A stretch of 64,000 nucleotides of DNA from Nocardioides pini (GTDB lineage Bacteria > Actinomycetota > Actinomycetes > Propionibacteriales > Nocardioidaceae), in contig NZ_JAPPUX010000004.1 of assembly GCF_026712185.1 (NCBI RefSeq), positions 558,001 to 622,000 on the forward strand. Direction: 5' to 3'. The translations under genes were made by a program, and so were the position numbers. Shown in pieces: positions 29,880-38,625 of the stretch. How positions within the stretch are numbered: the first letter of the stretch is position 1; every line of letters begins with the position of its first letter. Below the pieces are notes generated by a model. It ran no database searches, was not told the DNA's origin, and worked only from the letters and a program-made list of their open reading frames with translations.

Positions 29880-30622
29880 GACTTCTCCTGCCCCAACGTC
29901 TCGGTCGCCGCGGGCCAACGCCGCACAAGGGCGAGCGCGAGTGCGACGACGGCGCGCACCAGGTAGGTCGCCGCTCGCAGCGGCGACTGGCTGGCCGTGC
30001 CGATCGTGCGCGGACGCATGTGGACGGGCTGCTGCGTCACGGTGCACCCCACACGCAGCGCGATCACCAGCGACTCGACCGTGTCGCCGAGGTACTCGGC
30101 GGGGTAGTGGTCGGCGAACACCCGGACCGCGCGCCGGTTCGCGACCCGGAAGCCGCTGGTGACGTCGGTGAGGCGCGTGCCCGCGAGCCAGGACAGCACC
30201 GCGGCCAGCAGGCGCATCGCCCAGCGGCGCGGGCCACGAGCGGCGTAGGTGCCTTCGCCGGCGAACCGGGCGCCGATGACCACGTCGGAGTGCTCGAGCC
30301 CGGCGAGGAGCTGCGGGAGGTAGGTGGGGTCGTGCTGACCGTCCGCGTCGATCTGCACGACGACGTCGTAGCCCTCCCGCATGGCGTAGCGGTAGCCGGT
30401 GCGCATGGCCCCGCCGACGCCGAGGTTGAAGGGGAGCCGCACCACCTCAGCTCCCGCGTCGCGCGCGACTGCGGCCGTCCCGTCGCCCGAGCCGTCGTCC
30501 ACGACGAGGATGTCGAGGTCGAGCTCGGAGCCCCGCACCTCACGGATCGTGCCGGCGATCGCGCCCGCCTCGTTCCAGGCGGGGATGACCACGAGGACGC
30601 GATCGTCTGGGCGTGCAGGCAT
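29876..30622 (-). CDS. GT2 polyprenyl-phosphate sugar transferase-like, copy 1
   Basis: A 248-residue GT-A enzyme. VLVVIPAWNEAGAI begins the fold, VVDDGSGDGT binds the nucleotide, and the DADGQHDPTYL segment carries the metal-binding DXD. GFRVANRRAVRVF matches the dolichol-phosphate mannose/glucose synthase group. It should transfer a sugar from NDP or GDP to a lipid phosphate on the inner face of the membrane. The C-terminus has weak hydrophobicity, so the coupled DUF2304 protein may supply membrane attachment. It is the third gene of a four-gene minus-strand run. Confidence 0.85.
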   Translation of the reverse strand: MPARPDDRVLVVIPAWNEAGAIAGTIREVRGSELDLDILVVDDGSGDGTAAVARDAGAEVVRLPFNLGVGGAMRTGYRYAMREGYDVVVQIDADGQHDPTYLPQLLAGLEHSDVVIGARFAGEGTYAARGPRRWAMRLLAAVLSWLAGTRLTDVTSGFRVANRRAVRVFADHYPAEYLGDTVESLVIALRVGCTVTQQPVHMRPRTIGTASQSPLRAATYLVRAVVALALALVRRWPAATETLGQEKS

Positions 30623-30632
30623 GGGGGGAACC

Positions 30633-31889
30633 CTAATGGGCAGCCGTCCCGCCACTGCTGGCGGATGCCGCCACGCTCGACTGGACCGCGACGGCCGTCG
30701 CGACGAACGCCGCGAGGGAGGCGAGCGCGAAGCCGCCGAGCGCCCGGTCCTCGGCACTCCACGGAGCGGCCAGCATCAGCAGCGCGGCGGAGGCGATGGC
30801 CGCGGCCCAGCAGGCCGTGACGAGCCAGTATCGCTGGAGCGCCACCAGGGCCGCTGCCTGCAGGAGGGCTCCGGCCATCACGCAGGTCGCCGCGGCCACC
30901 AGCGCGGCCGTCACCGGCGTTGGGCGGTAGTCGGCGCCGAGCACGACCGCCACGGCCCATGGTCCGACGACGTAGCCGACCGCCGCTCCGATGAGGGCCG
31001 CGACGGCACTGCCTCCCGCGATGAGCTCGAGTGCCCGGGTGAGCCGGCGGGTATCACCGCTGCGGCTCCACCGGACCACGGTGGGCACGGTCAACGCCTG
31101 CACCGGGGCCATCAGCGCGAGCGGCGCGCGCGAGAGCGTGATCACCGCGATCAGCACGGCGAGGTCCGAGGACTTGCCCAGGATCGCGACGACCACGGCC
31201 GGGAAGCCGGTGAGCACCAGCGCGGACAGTCCGTTGGCGATGCCGAGCGCGGTCACCGTCTCCGCCACGGTCGACCACGGGGTGAGACGGCCGGACCAGT
31301 CGACGCCGCGCGCGATCCGGCCGAGGGCACCCACCCAGACCAGCGAACCCGCGACGGTCGCGAGGACCGCCCACCCGACGGCCGCCTCGACGCCGGTCGC
31401 GACGATGACCGCGATGATCACCACGCGGGCGGCCGCCTCCCCCACGAGGAGCGCCGAGTAGCCCCGCAGCGCGTGGGCGCCCAGCAGGACGCCGCGCGCC
31501 AGGATGAGCATCGTGAAGTTGACCACGGACAGCAGGCAGAGGAGCAGGACCGGCAGCGACCCGTGAACGACCTCGCGGCCCGACGGAGTCGCCAGGAAGG
31601 CCGCCATCACCACCAGGCAGGCCGTCGCGGCGAGCCCGACCGCCTGGACGGCACCGACCGGCGTACGACGTCGCTCCAGCGTGGCATTGGTCGACTGACG
31701 CGCGACCTCCTGCTCCAGCGACCCGAGCACGCTCCCGAACGTGAAGACCACCGCCCAGATTGCCTGGAACTGGAGGTTCTCGGTCGGTGTCAGCCACCGG
31801 GCCACCACGACGAGGAGCAGCAGGCCCAGGCCGCTGGCGGTGAAGAACGAGACCGAGAGCAGGCCGAGCTGGCGCCGGGCCCGGCTCAC
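30633..31889 (-). CDS. Wzx-like polysaccharide flippase, copy 1
   Basis: A 418-residue membrane protein with about 12 helices and the MATE/MVF-type pattern of oligosaccharide flippases (VVVARWLTPTENLQFQ in the first loop, LSRAPLALMAPVQAL in the middle). It would move lipid-linked glycan across the membrane. The GTG start at 31889 overlaps the stop of the upstream glycosyltransferase (GTGA). A protein of the same length and visibly the same family is encoded at 43659-44915. Confidence 0.8.
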   Translation of the reverse strand: MSRARRQLGLLSVSFFTASGLGLLLLVVVARWLTPTENLQFQAIWAVVFTFGSVLGSLEQEVARQSTNATLERRRTPVGAVQAVGLAATACLVVMAAFLATPSGREVVHGSLPVLLLCLLSVVNFTMLILARGVLLGAHALRGYSALLVGEAAARVVIIAVIVATGVEAAVGWAVLATVAGSLVWVGALGRIARGVDWSGRLTPWSTVAETVTALGIANGLSALVLTGFPAVVVAILGKSSDLAVLIAVITLSRAPLALMAPVQALTVPTVVRWSRSGDTRRLTRALELIAGGSAVAALIGAAVGYVVGPWAVAVVLGADYRPTPVTAALVAAATCVMAGALLQAAALVALQRYWLVTACWAAAIASAALLMLAAPWSAEDRALGGFALASLAAFVATAVAVQSSVAASASSGGTAAH

Positions 31890-32929
31890 GGGGAGCTCGC
31901 GGCGAGGCGCAGCCCACGGACCACGCCCGCGCCGAAGAGCACGCCAAAGGCCGGGCTGAGCGCTCCCACCGCAACCGACTCGCGCGGCGTCGCACCGCAC
32001 CAGCGCGCACCGACGCCGGCCGTCAGGCAGCCGAGGGCGGCCGCGGCCGCGCTGGCGCGCGGGAGCGTGGCGGCCGCCACTCCCCCCGCCGCGGTGACGG
32101 CGAGCACCCCGGCGAGCAGGCCGCGCGCTCGCGACGGGTCGGTGAGGTAGCCGTCGACGAAGGTGGTGCCGCGGTAGAAGCACTGGCGCGACCACGACCC
32201 ACGGCCGCTCTTGGCGTGGTGGGTGCACAGCACGTCGGGCGAGAGGTGGATGTCCTCGGCCGCAGCGACCGTGCGCAGCAGGCGGGTGTCGTCGGAGGCG
32301 AGGCTGGCGTCGGCGAAGTGCGACGCGAACTCGCCGGCAGCCTCGAGCAGTAGGCTGCGAGGCGCCAGGAAGGCGCCGGTGCCCTTGGGGTAGCGGTCGA
32401 AGTCGTCGAGGTCGAAGGCGACCGGCCGGCGGGTGCGGAAGTAGTCGCGCCACCACACCTTGGTGATGCCGGTCCAGAAGAGGGCGCGGAGGTCGCGGGA
32501 GCCGGGCACGACGTCGTAGTTCCACACCGTCTCGCCGCGACTGACGGCGGACCGGAGCCGCTCGAGGGACTCGGGGGCCACCTCGACGCGCGCGTCGAGG
32601 AGCAGCACCAGGTCGGCCTTGACGGCCTCGAGGCCAACCCGGCGCGCCGCGAACCGGCCGGCGTTGGCCTGGTGCACGACCCGGACGTGGGGTCGACCGC
32701 TGACCTCGGCCAGGACGGCCACGCTCTCGGCGTCGGTGGCGCCGTCGTCGACCACCACCACCTCGAGGGGCCAGTCGGCCCGAGCGGCGGCGACCTCGAG
32801 TGCGTCGAGCGCGCGCCGGACCCAGCGTCCCTCGTTGTAGGCTGGCATGACCACGCCGAGCCGCGCGTGCGACGGTGCGGATGATGCTGCACGGGCCTCT
32901 GCGGTGGGCAGTGGCGGGGTGTCCTGCAC
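31886..32929 (-). CDS. GT2 glycosyltransferase with C-terminal membrane helices
   Basis: A 347-residue GT-A enzyme starting its fold with LGVVMPAYNEGRWVRRAL, then VVVDDGATD and LLLDARVEV in the place of the DXD loop. ASLASDDTRLLR is a likely acceptor or base motif. Two or three hydrophobic helices close the protein, so it is membrane-attached. The start is uncertain: GTG at 32929 is preferred because upstream frame reads as shadow and a GGGTGG stretch lies before it. It is divergent from the epimerase gene with a gap of about 100 bases and heads the flippase-GT2-DUF2304 run. Confidence 0.8.
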   Translation of the reverse strand: MQDTPPLPTAEARAASSAPSHARLGVVMPAYNEGRWVRRALDALEVAAARADWPLEVVVVDDGATDAESVAVLAEVSGRPHVRVVHQANAGRFAARRVGLEAVKADLVLLLDARVEVAPESLERLRSAVSRGETVWNYDVVPGSRDLRALFWTGITKVWWRDYFRTRRPVAFDLDDFDRYPKGTGAFLAPRSLLLEAAGEFASHFADASLASDDTRLLRTVAAAEDIHLSPDVLCTHHAKSGRGSWSRQCFYRGTTFVDGYLTDPSRARGLLAGVLAVTAAGGVAAATLPRASAAAAALGCLTAGVGARWCGATPRESVAVGALSPAFGVLFGAGVVRGLRLAASSP

Positions 32930-33032
32930 GGTGGTGGACCACCCTTTCGTCGGCTCGCCTGATCCGCGTGCAGACGATACTGCAACGCCGAGACCATCCC
33001 CGGACACGCACGGGACCAGCACAGGAGAGCCA

Positions 33033-34142
33033 GTGACGATCGCCTTCATCGCCGGGACCACGGCCGAAATCATCAAGCTGGCCCCGGTGATCCGCGCCCT
33101 CGAGGCGCGCGGTGACGAGGTCGAACTGTGGAACACTGCGTTCCACGTCGGCGGCCTGCCGGCCACGCTGGCCGACCTCGGCCTCCCCCAGCCGGCCGTC
33201 GACCTCGTGCCGTCGCGCAGTCAGCGCGACGTGGTGCGCGTGGCGCAGGTGCCGGGGTGGGCGCTTCGCATCCTCGTGTCCGTCGTACGCCGTCGCGGCG
33301 AGCTGCGCCGGAGGTTGCGCCGGGGCACGCCTCGACCGCTCATCGTCGTGCACGGCGACACCTTCAGCACCGTCCTCGGGGCCCTGATCGGGCGCTTCCT
33401 CGGGGCGCAGGTGGCGCACGTCGAGGCCGGCATGCGCACCGGCAACATCTGGCACCCCATGCCCGAGGAGTTCAACCGCCGCATCGTGGCGAAGATCGCC
33501 ACCGTGCACTTCGCGCCCACCCAGCACGAGGTCGACCACCTGCTCCGCGAGCGGGCGCGGGGATCGATCGTCGACACCGGCGCCAACACGGTCATCGACG
33601 CGCTCCGCCTCGCCATCGACGGCGACGCCCCGGCCATCGACCTGCCCGAGGAGTTCGGGCTCGTGACCCTGCACCGGTTCGAGATGCTGCGCAACGGCCC
33701 GGTCTTCACCCGGACCCTCGAGGTGCTGCACGAGGCCAGCGCCTCCATGCCGCTCGTCATGCCGGCCGGCAACACCGAGCGCAACCGGATCGAGGAGCTC
33801 GGCCTGGGCCACCTGTTCGGTGACCGCTTCCGTCTCGTGGACAAGCAGCCCTACGCCCGCTTCATGCCGCTCCTGGCGCGCGCGAGCTTCGTCGTCACCG
33901 ACTCCGGCGGTCTCCAGCAGGAGTGCGGGATCCTCGGCAAGCCCGCCGCCATCCACCGCGAGGCGGTCGAGTCGCAGCAGGGCATCGGTGACAACCTGGT
34001 GCTGACCGGGCTCGACATGCAGGTGCTGCGGGACTTCCTGCGCGCGTGGCGTGACCGGGCGCGCCCCTCGCTCCTCGACGAGTTCCACCCCACCGAGGCG
34101 ATCGTCGCGGAGCTGGGACGCGCCGGTCACCTCAAAGCGTGA
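33033..34142 (+). CDS. UDP-N-acetylglucosamine 2-epimerase family (WecB/WbpI-like)
   Basis: A 369-residue GT-B-fold epimerase. Family motifs are FIAGTTAEIIKLAPVIRAL, HGDTFSTVLGA, HVEAGMRTG and DSGGLQQECGILGKP. Next to WbpB-, WbpE- and WbpD-like genes, the best-fitting member is WbpI, which turns UDP-GlcNAc3NAcA into UDP-ManNAc3NAcA. A plain WecB making UDP-ManNAc is the alternative. GTG at 33033 has AGGAG at the right spacing. It converges on the WbpB-like gene and their ends overlap by 11 bases. Confidence 0.85.
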   Translation: MTIAFIAGTTAEIIKLAPVIRALEARGDEVELWNTAFHVGGLPATLADLGLPQPAVDLVPSRSQRDVVRVAQVPGWALRILVSVVRRRGELRRRLRRGTPRPLIVVHGDTFSTVLGALIGRFLGAQVAHVEAGMRTGNIWHPMPEEFNRRIVAKIATVHFAPTQHEVDHLLRERARGSIVDTGANTVIDALRLAIDGDAPAIDLPEEFGLVTLHRFEMLRNGPVFTRTLEVLHEASASMPLVMPAGNTERNRIEELGLGHLFGDRFRLVDKQPYARFMPLLARASFVVTDSGGLQQECGILGKPAAIHREAVESQQGIGDNLVLTGLDMQVLRDFLRAWRDRARPSLLDEFHPTEAIVAELGRAGHLKA

Positions 34143-35142
34143 TCTCGCGCCCCTCGGCGGCCGAGCGCAGGCACGCGTCGACGACGCGGAGCGTCTGCAC
34201 GCCCTCGCTCATCGGCACGATGCCCGCGGAGTCCTCGCCCAGGACGGCCGCGCGGAAGTGTGCCTGCTCGACGGCGAGCGGCTCCCGCTTCTGGATCGCG
34301 AAGCGCGTCACGTCGCCCTCGTTGACCCCGCGGAAGGTCGCCACCGCGTCCCAGTCGTTCTCGAACGTGCCGTTGGCGTAGAACGTCAGGTCGCCGGTGA
34401 GCGTGTCGGCGACGAGCGCACCACGCTCACCGGTGGCGATGCACTGGCGCTCCTTGCGCGGCGACAGCCAGTTGACCAGGTGGTTGACGATGACGCCGTT
34501 GGCGAGGCGGCCGGTGGCGACCACCATGTCCTCCTTGTCACGGCCGGACCGGTGCTGGGTGTGGGCGGTCAGGCGGACGTAGGGCGCGCCAGCGATCCAC
34601 GGGGTCAGGTCGAAGTCGTGGGTGGCGAGGTCCTGCACCACACCGACGTCGGTGATGCGCGGCGGGAACGGACCCTGCCGCGAGGTGGTGATCTGGAAGA
34701 TCTCCCCCAGCAACCCCTGCTGGATCCGCTCGCGCATCGCGATCACGGCCGGGTTGCAGCGCTCGACGTAGCCCACGCACCCGACGACGCCGGCCTCCTC
34801 GAAGGCGGCGCCGACCCGCTCCCCCGCCTCCACGGAGTGGGCGATCGGCTTCTCGACCATCGTCGCGACACCGGCCGCGGCCAGGGCGAGCGCGACGTCC
34901 TCGTGGTTCACGGTCGGCACGGCCACCACGGCCGCGTCGAGACCGGCGCCGATGAGGGCGTCGACGTCGGGCAGGACGGGGAGGTCCCCCGCCACGCCGA
35001 ACTTGTCACCGACGGGATCCGCGACGGCGACGAGCTCCATGCCGGGCGTCGCCCGGATCACGCGGGCGTGGTGACGTCCCATCGAGCCGAGCCCGATCAC
35101 ACCCGTGCGCAGCGTCCTGGTCGGTGCGGTCGTCTCCGTCAT
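34132..35142 (-). CDS. Gfo/Idh/MocA sugar dehydrogenase (WbpB/WlbA-like)
   Basis: A 336-residue NAD-dependent oxidoreductase. The Rossmann start is GVIGLGSMGRHHARVI, the EKP motif is MVEKPIAH, and the HDFDL segment provides the catalytic His region. With an aminotransferase and an acetyltransferase encoded directly upstream, it fits WbpB/WlbA, which oxidises C3 of UDP-N-acetylglucosaminuronate. The aminotransferase stop overlaps its start by one base (TGATG); a GTG at 35145 is an alternative start. It is the last gene of a coupled three-gene run. Confidence 0.85.
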   Translation of the reverse strand: MTETTAPTRTLRTGVIGLGSMGRHHARVIRATPGMELVAVADPVGDKFGVAGDLPVLPDVDALIGAGLDAAVVAVPTVNHEDVALALAAAGVATMVEKPIAHSVEAGERVGAAFEEAGVVGCVGYVERCNPAVIAMRERIQQGLLGEIFQITTSRQGPFPPRITDVGVVQDLATHDFDLTPWIAGAPYVRLTAHTQHRSGRDKEDMVVATGRLANGVIVNHLVNWLSPRKERQCIATGERGALVADTLTGDLTFYANGTFENDWDAVATFRGVNEGDVTRFAIQKREPLAVEQAHFRAAVLGEDSAGIVPMSEGVQTLRVVDACLRSAAEGREITL

Positions 35143-36245
35143 CACGCACCCGCCTTCACGACGGTGTTGACGGCCTCGACGATGCGGTCGAGGTGCGACT
35201 GGTCGAGCGAGGGGTGCACCGGCAGCGAGATCACCTCGGCGGCGGCCCGCTCGGTCTCAGGCAGGTCCAGCCCCGGGGCGTACTGCTGCAGCGACTCCAG
35301 CCGGTGGTTCGGGATCGGGTAGTAGACGCCCGAGCCGACCTGGAACTCCTCGCGGAGACGGCGGACGACCTCGTCGCGGTCCTGTGCGACGCGGATCGTG
35401 TACTGGTGGTAGACGTGGGTGGCCGTCTCTGCGACCGGGGGGACCACGACGTTCTCGAGGTGGGCGTCGAGGAAGGCGGCGTTGTGCTGGCGGGTCGCGG
35501 TCCAGGCGCCGATCTTGGTCAGCTGCACCCGACCGATGGCCGCGTGGATGTCGGTCATGCGGTTGTTGAGGCCGACGAGCTCGTTGGCGTACTGACGCTC
35601 CATGCCCTGGTTGCGCAGCAGCTTGACGCGTCGGACGATCTCGTCGTCGACGCACGAGACCATGCCGCCCTCGCCGGAGGTCATGTTCTTGGTCGGGTAG
35701 AGCGAGAACATCGCGAAGGTGCCGAAGGTGCCGACCGAGGCGCCGTTCCAGGTCGCGCCGTGGGCCTGGGCCGCGTCCTCGAAGAGCATCACGCCGCGCC
35801 GCTCCGCGATCTCGCCGAGCGCGGTCATGTCGGCGGGGTGGCCGAAGAGGTGGACGGGCATGATCGCCCGGGTGCGCTCGGTGATCGCGGCCTCCACCGC
35901 GCGCGGGTCGAGGCAGAAGTACGTCGGCTCGATGTCGACGAACACCGGGGTAGCGCCCGTGAGCGCGACGGAGTTGGCGGTCGCGGCGAACGTGAACGAC
36001 GGGACGATGACCTCGTCCCCCGGACCGATGCCGGCGGCGAGCAGGCCCAGGTGCAGGCCGGACGTGCCGGAGTTGACGGCCACGCAGGTGCGACCGTCGA
36101 CCAGCTGGTCGCCGAACTCCTGCTCGAAGGCAGCCACCTCCGGCCCCTGCGCCACCATGCCGGAGGCCAGCACGGAGTCGACCGCATTGCGCTCCTCCTC
36201 GCCGATGATCGGCTTGGCCGGGGGGATGAACTCTGGCTGCGTCAC
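35142..36245 (-). CDS. DegT/DnrJ/EryC1/StrS sugar aminotransferase (WbpE-like)
   Basis: A 367-residue PLP enzyme. VNSGTSGLHLGLLAAG and VPSFTFAATANSV form the PLP pocket, FEDAAQAHGA holds the Asp-Gln pair, and the PLP Lys is in SLYPTKNMTSGEGG. It would add an amino group to the 3-keto sugar made by the neighbouring dehydrogenase, using glutamate. Its start overlaps the stop of the acetyltransferase gene (ATGA), and it overlaps the dehydrogenase by one base, so all three are translated together. Confidence 0.9.
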   Translation of the reverse strand: MTQPEFIPPAKPIIGEEERNAVDSVLASGMVAQGPEVAAFEQEFGDQLVDGRTCVAVNSGTSGLHLGLLAAGIGPGDEVIVPSFTFAATANSVALTGATPVFVDIEPTYFCLDPRAVEAAITERTRAIMPVHLFGHPADMTALGEIAERRGVMLFEDAAQAHGATWNGASVGTFGTFAMFSLYPTKNMTSGEGGMVSCVDDEIVRRVKLLRNQGMERQYANELVGLNNRMTDIHAAIGRVQLTKIGAWTATRQHNAAFLDAHLENVVVPPVAETATHVYHQYTIRVAQDRDEVVRRLREEFQVGSGVYYPIPNHRLESLQQYAPGLDLPETERAAAEVISLPVHPSLDQSHLDRIVEAVNTVVKAGA

Positions 36246-36838
36246 TCTTCTCTCTCCTTGAGTTGTCCGTCGATGACGTCGTGGACGGCGCCGGTGCCGG
36301 TGTCGACCAGCGAGCCGTCGGGCTGCTCCTCGAGCCGGGTCCCCGTGCGGGACACCCAGCCGATCTGACGGGCGGGGACGCCGGCCACGAGGGCGTGCGC
36401 CGGCACGTCGCGGGTCACGACCGAACCGGCGGCCACCAGCGCCCAGGCGCCGATGCGCACGGGCGCGACGCAGACCGAACGGGCCCCGATGGCGGCACCG
36501 TCGCCGATGGTCACACCGACCGCCTCCCAGTCCGAGGCGGACTTAAGCGAGCCGTCGGGGTTGACCGCGCGAGGGTAGGTGTCGTTGGTCAGCACCACGG
36601 CGGGGCCGATGAAGACGCCGTCCCCGAGCACAGCGGGCTCGTAGACCAGGGCGTGGTTCTGCACCTTGCAGTTGTCGCCCATCTGCACGCCCGACCCGAT
36701 GTAGGCGCCGCGGCCGATGACGCAGTTCTGGCCGAGCACCGCGTCCTCGCGCACCTGGCACAGGTGCCACAGGCTGGAGCCGTCGCCGATCGTCGCCTCG
36801 GGAGAGATCTCTGCCGACTCCACCGCTCGGTAGGACAT
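36242..36838 (-). CDS. Left-handed beta-helix N-acetyltransferase (WbpD-like)
   Basis: A 198-residue hexapeptide-repeat protein (IGDGSSLWHLCQVREDAVLG, then further coils to about residue 160) with the NDTYPR loop seen in WbpD/WlbB enzymes that acetylate the 3-amino group of UDP-GlcNAc3NA. The length matches WbpD (about 190 residues). The C-terminal 25 residues are variable. The ATG at 36838 has GAAAGG upstream. It is the first gene of the wbpD-wbpE-wbpB-like run. Confidence 0.88.
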   Translation of the reverse strand: MSYRAVESAEISPEATIGDGSSLWHLCQVREDAVLGQNCVIGRGAYIGSGVQMGDNCKVQNHALVYEPAVLGDGVFIGPAVVLTNDTYPRAVNPDGSLKSASDWEAVGVTIGDGAAIGARSVCVAPVRIGAWALVAAGSVVTRDVPAHALVAGVPARQIGWVSRTGTRLEEQPDGSLVDTGTGAVHDVIDGQLKEREE

Positions 36839-36868
36839 GCAGCGCCTTTCGTCGTGGGTGTTTATGGC

Positions 36869-36904
36869 CGGGACCCTCGTCCCGCGCGGGCGCGCGGGCC
36901 CGCG
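36869..36904 (-). terminator. GC-rich hairpins after the DUF2142 gene
   Basis: Downstream of the membrane-protein stop at 36921, the minus strand has a 12-base palindrome CGCGGGCCCGCG and a stem CGGGAC/GTCCCG with a 4-base loop (36869-36884). They could end that transcript before the sugar genes. There is no T-tract. Confidence 0.35.
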
Positions 36905-36920
36905 TGCGGCCCCCGAGAGC

Positions 36921-38447
36921 CTAGTTGTCGCGACCGCCGACACCACGATCGGCGTCCGGTCGACGCCAAGAGACCGCGACCATCGCCGCCGCGAAGCAGA
37001 CGAAGCCCACCGATCCGATCACCCATGACGTGATTGGGCCCGGCCAGCCGGACCACCACCACCATTCCACGCCCGCCCACAGCGTCGGGTCGTCAACGGC
37101 TGTGACGTAGCGCCACAGGTTGGTGTAGAGGGCGGCCGCGTTGGCCAACGACAACAGAATCCAGATGGTGAGCGCCTGCCAGCGGCCGATGCGGATCCCC
37201 CGACCCACCCGTTGGCCGGTGAGGAGTAGGAGCAGGAGCATCGGGGCCAGCGGCAAGACGTAGCGGGGCTGCACGGACTCGCCGGCGAAGAGTCGCGCCC
37301 GGTAGAGCGTCACGAACGGGATGAGCAGGACCGCCGCGGCGACCAGCGCGACCGCGAGGGTCTTTCCGACGTTGAAGCGTCTCGCGCCCGTGAGACCCAG
37401 GAAGCCAATCACGGTCATCACTGAGCACACCGTTGCCGCGGGCATGCCCGTGTCGAGCCAGCCGAGGGCCGAGCTGTAGCCGAAGAGACCGCTGACGAGT
37501 AGTGGGAAGTTGACCGTCAGCTGGACCAACACCTCCGCAGCCGAGCGGGCCGTCTCCGGCTCCGCGGCTGCAGCCCCCACCACTTGGCCCGCGGACAGCG
37601 CGACGGCCGTGCAGCCCGCGGCTACCGCGAGGGGGACGACGAGGAGCCTCGGGCGGTGGCGCAGCGTGCGCCAGTGGAGCAGGCAGACGGCCACAGCGAC
37701 GAGGACGATGTAGGCGGCGGCGTCACCGCGCGCGCCGGCGGCGAGGACCGCACCGGTTCCGGCAAGGAGCAGGTTGGCGGCGAGCCGTGTGCGGCCGCGC
37801 ACGAGGAAGGCCGAGTGCAGGCCGAAGCCGAACGCCGTGACGCCCGTGACGGCCCACCCGCTCGGGTTGGTCGAGGCGACGAAGAACCATCCCAGCGGGA
37901 CCATGACCGCCGTCAACGTGTAGAGCTGGATGCGTCGGGTCGCCCTGGTGCCGCTGACGGCCAGGGAGGCGAAGACACCGACCGCGATCAGCACGTTGAC
38001 CACCCGCATCCTCAGGACAGAGGTCTGAATGTCCTCGCCCGCGAACACGTGCATCACGCGGTAGAAGCCACCGGGGTAGTCGCCCGTGTTGACCCGGGCG
38101 GTGTCGATCGTGCCCCGTGCGACGACCTCGTCCTGGCAGTCGCCGGACACTCCGGCGTCTCCTGCGAAGCACGCGGCTGCGGCGAGCAGGGCCGGGACCC
38201 GCACGACCGGGTCACCCGCCTGTGTGACACCCACCTGCGTGCACTGCGGGCTGTCGTAGGAGCTCGGGCACCAGATGCTGGGCAAGTGGTAGTCGTCGTC
38301 CGGGGAGGACCCCACCGGGGACGAGAGCGCCCATCCCACACCCGCCAGGACCGCCCCGAGCGTGCAGAGCACAAGGAACAGCGCGCGTAGCAGGGGTGTG
38401 TGCTGCCGGTGCGGACGTCCGACGCGACGCATCCTGACGGCGTCCAA
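36921..38447 (-). CDS. DUF2142-like polytopic membrane protein
   Basis: A 508-residue protein with about 12 hydrophobic helices. After the first helix comes an external loop with SSPDDDYHLPSIWCP, similar to the acidic PPDE-x-H loop of DUF2142 proteins and of GT-C glycosyltransferases generally. Two external Cys pairs may form disulfides. Such proteins are common in actinobacterial glycan loci and are suspected to transfer sugars from lipid phosphates on the outer face. It is divergent from the 38626 gene and 82 bases upstream of the acetyltransferase gene. Confidence 0.65.
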   Translation of the reverse strand: MDAVRMRRVGRPHRQHTPLLRALFLVLCTLGAVLAGVGWALSSPVGSSPDDDYHLPSIWCPSSYDSPQCTQVGVTQAGDPVVRVPALLAAAACFAGDAGVSGDCQDEVVARGTIDTARVNTGDYPGGFYRVMHVFAGEDIQTSVLRMRVVNVLIAVGVFASLAVSGTRATRRIQLYTLTAVMVPLGWFFVASTNPSGWAVTGVTAFGFGLHSAFLVRGRTRLAANLLLAGTGAVLAAGARGDAAAYIVLVAVAVCLLHWRTLRHRPRLLVVPLAVAAGCTAVALSAGQVVGAAAAEPETARSAAEVLVQLTVNFPLLVSGLFGYSSALGWLDTGMPAATVCSVMTVIGFLGLTGARRFNVGKTLAVALVAAAVLLIPFVTLYRARLFAGESVQPRYVLPLAPMLLLLLLTGQRVGRGIRIGRWQALTIWILLSLANAAALYTNLWRYVTAVDDPTLWAGVEWWWWSGWPGPITSWVIGSVGFVCFAAAMVAVSWRRPDADRGVGGRDN

Positions 38448-38498
38448 ACCTCTCCACCTCTCACTGCAGGGTTCCCCCTCCGGCGACGAGGGCGGCCC

Positions 38499-38544
38499 AG
38501 ACTAACGCCCACCGCGGGTAGGTAGGACCGACCGCTCCGATAGA
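38499..38544. promoter_or_regulatory. Divergent -10 boxes between two membrane-protein genes
   Basis: In the 178-base gap, TAGTCT on the minus strand (38499-38504) points to the DUF2142 gene and TAGAGT on the plus strand (38539-38544) points to the 38626 gene. Neither has a consensus -35. These are simple pattern matches. Confidence 0.35.
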
Positions 38545-38625
38545 GTCCCCTCGAACCCCGTGGTGGCCGCGAGCGCCCACTTCGCACCGCCGTGGGATGA
38601 CTGACCGAACGTCGAAGGGCAGGGC

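Noticed and set aside
32970..32983. GCAG-ACGATA-CTGC as an operator between the divergent GT2 and epimerase genes
   Set aside because: The 4-bp arms are too short to separate from chance, and no promoter pair fits around it.
30633..34130. A single minus-strand frame of more than 1100 codons
   Set aside because: Only its last 418 codons form a flippase. The rest is shadow of the glycosyltransferase and epimerase genes, and GTG at 31889 with a GTGA overlap marks the real start.
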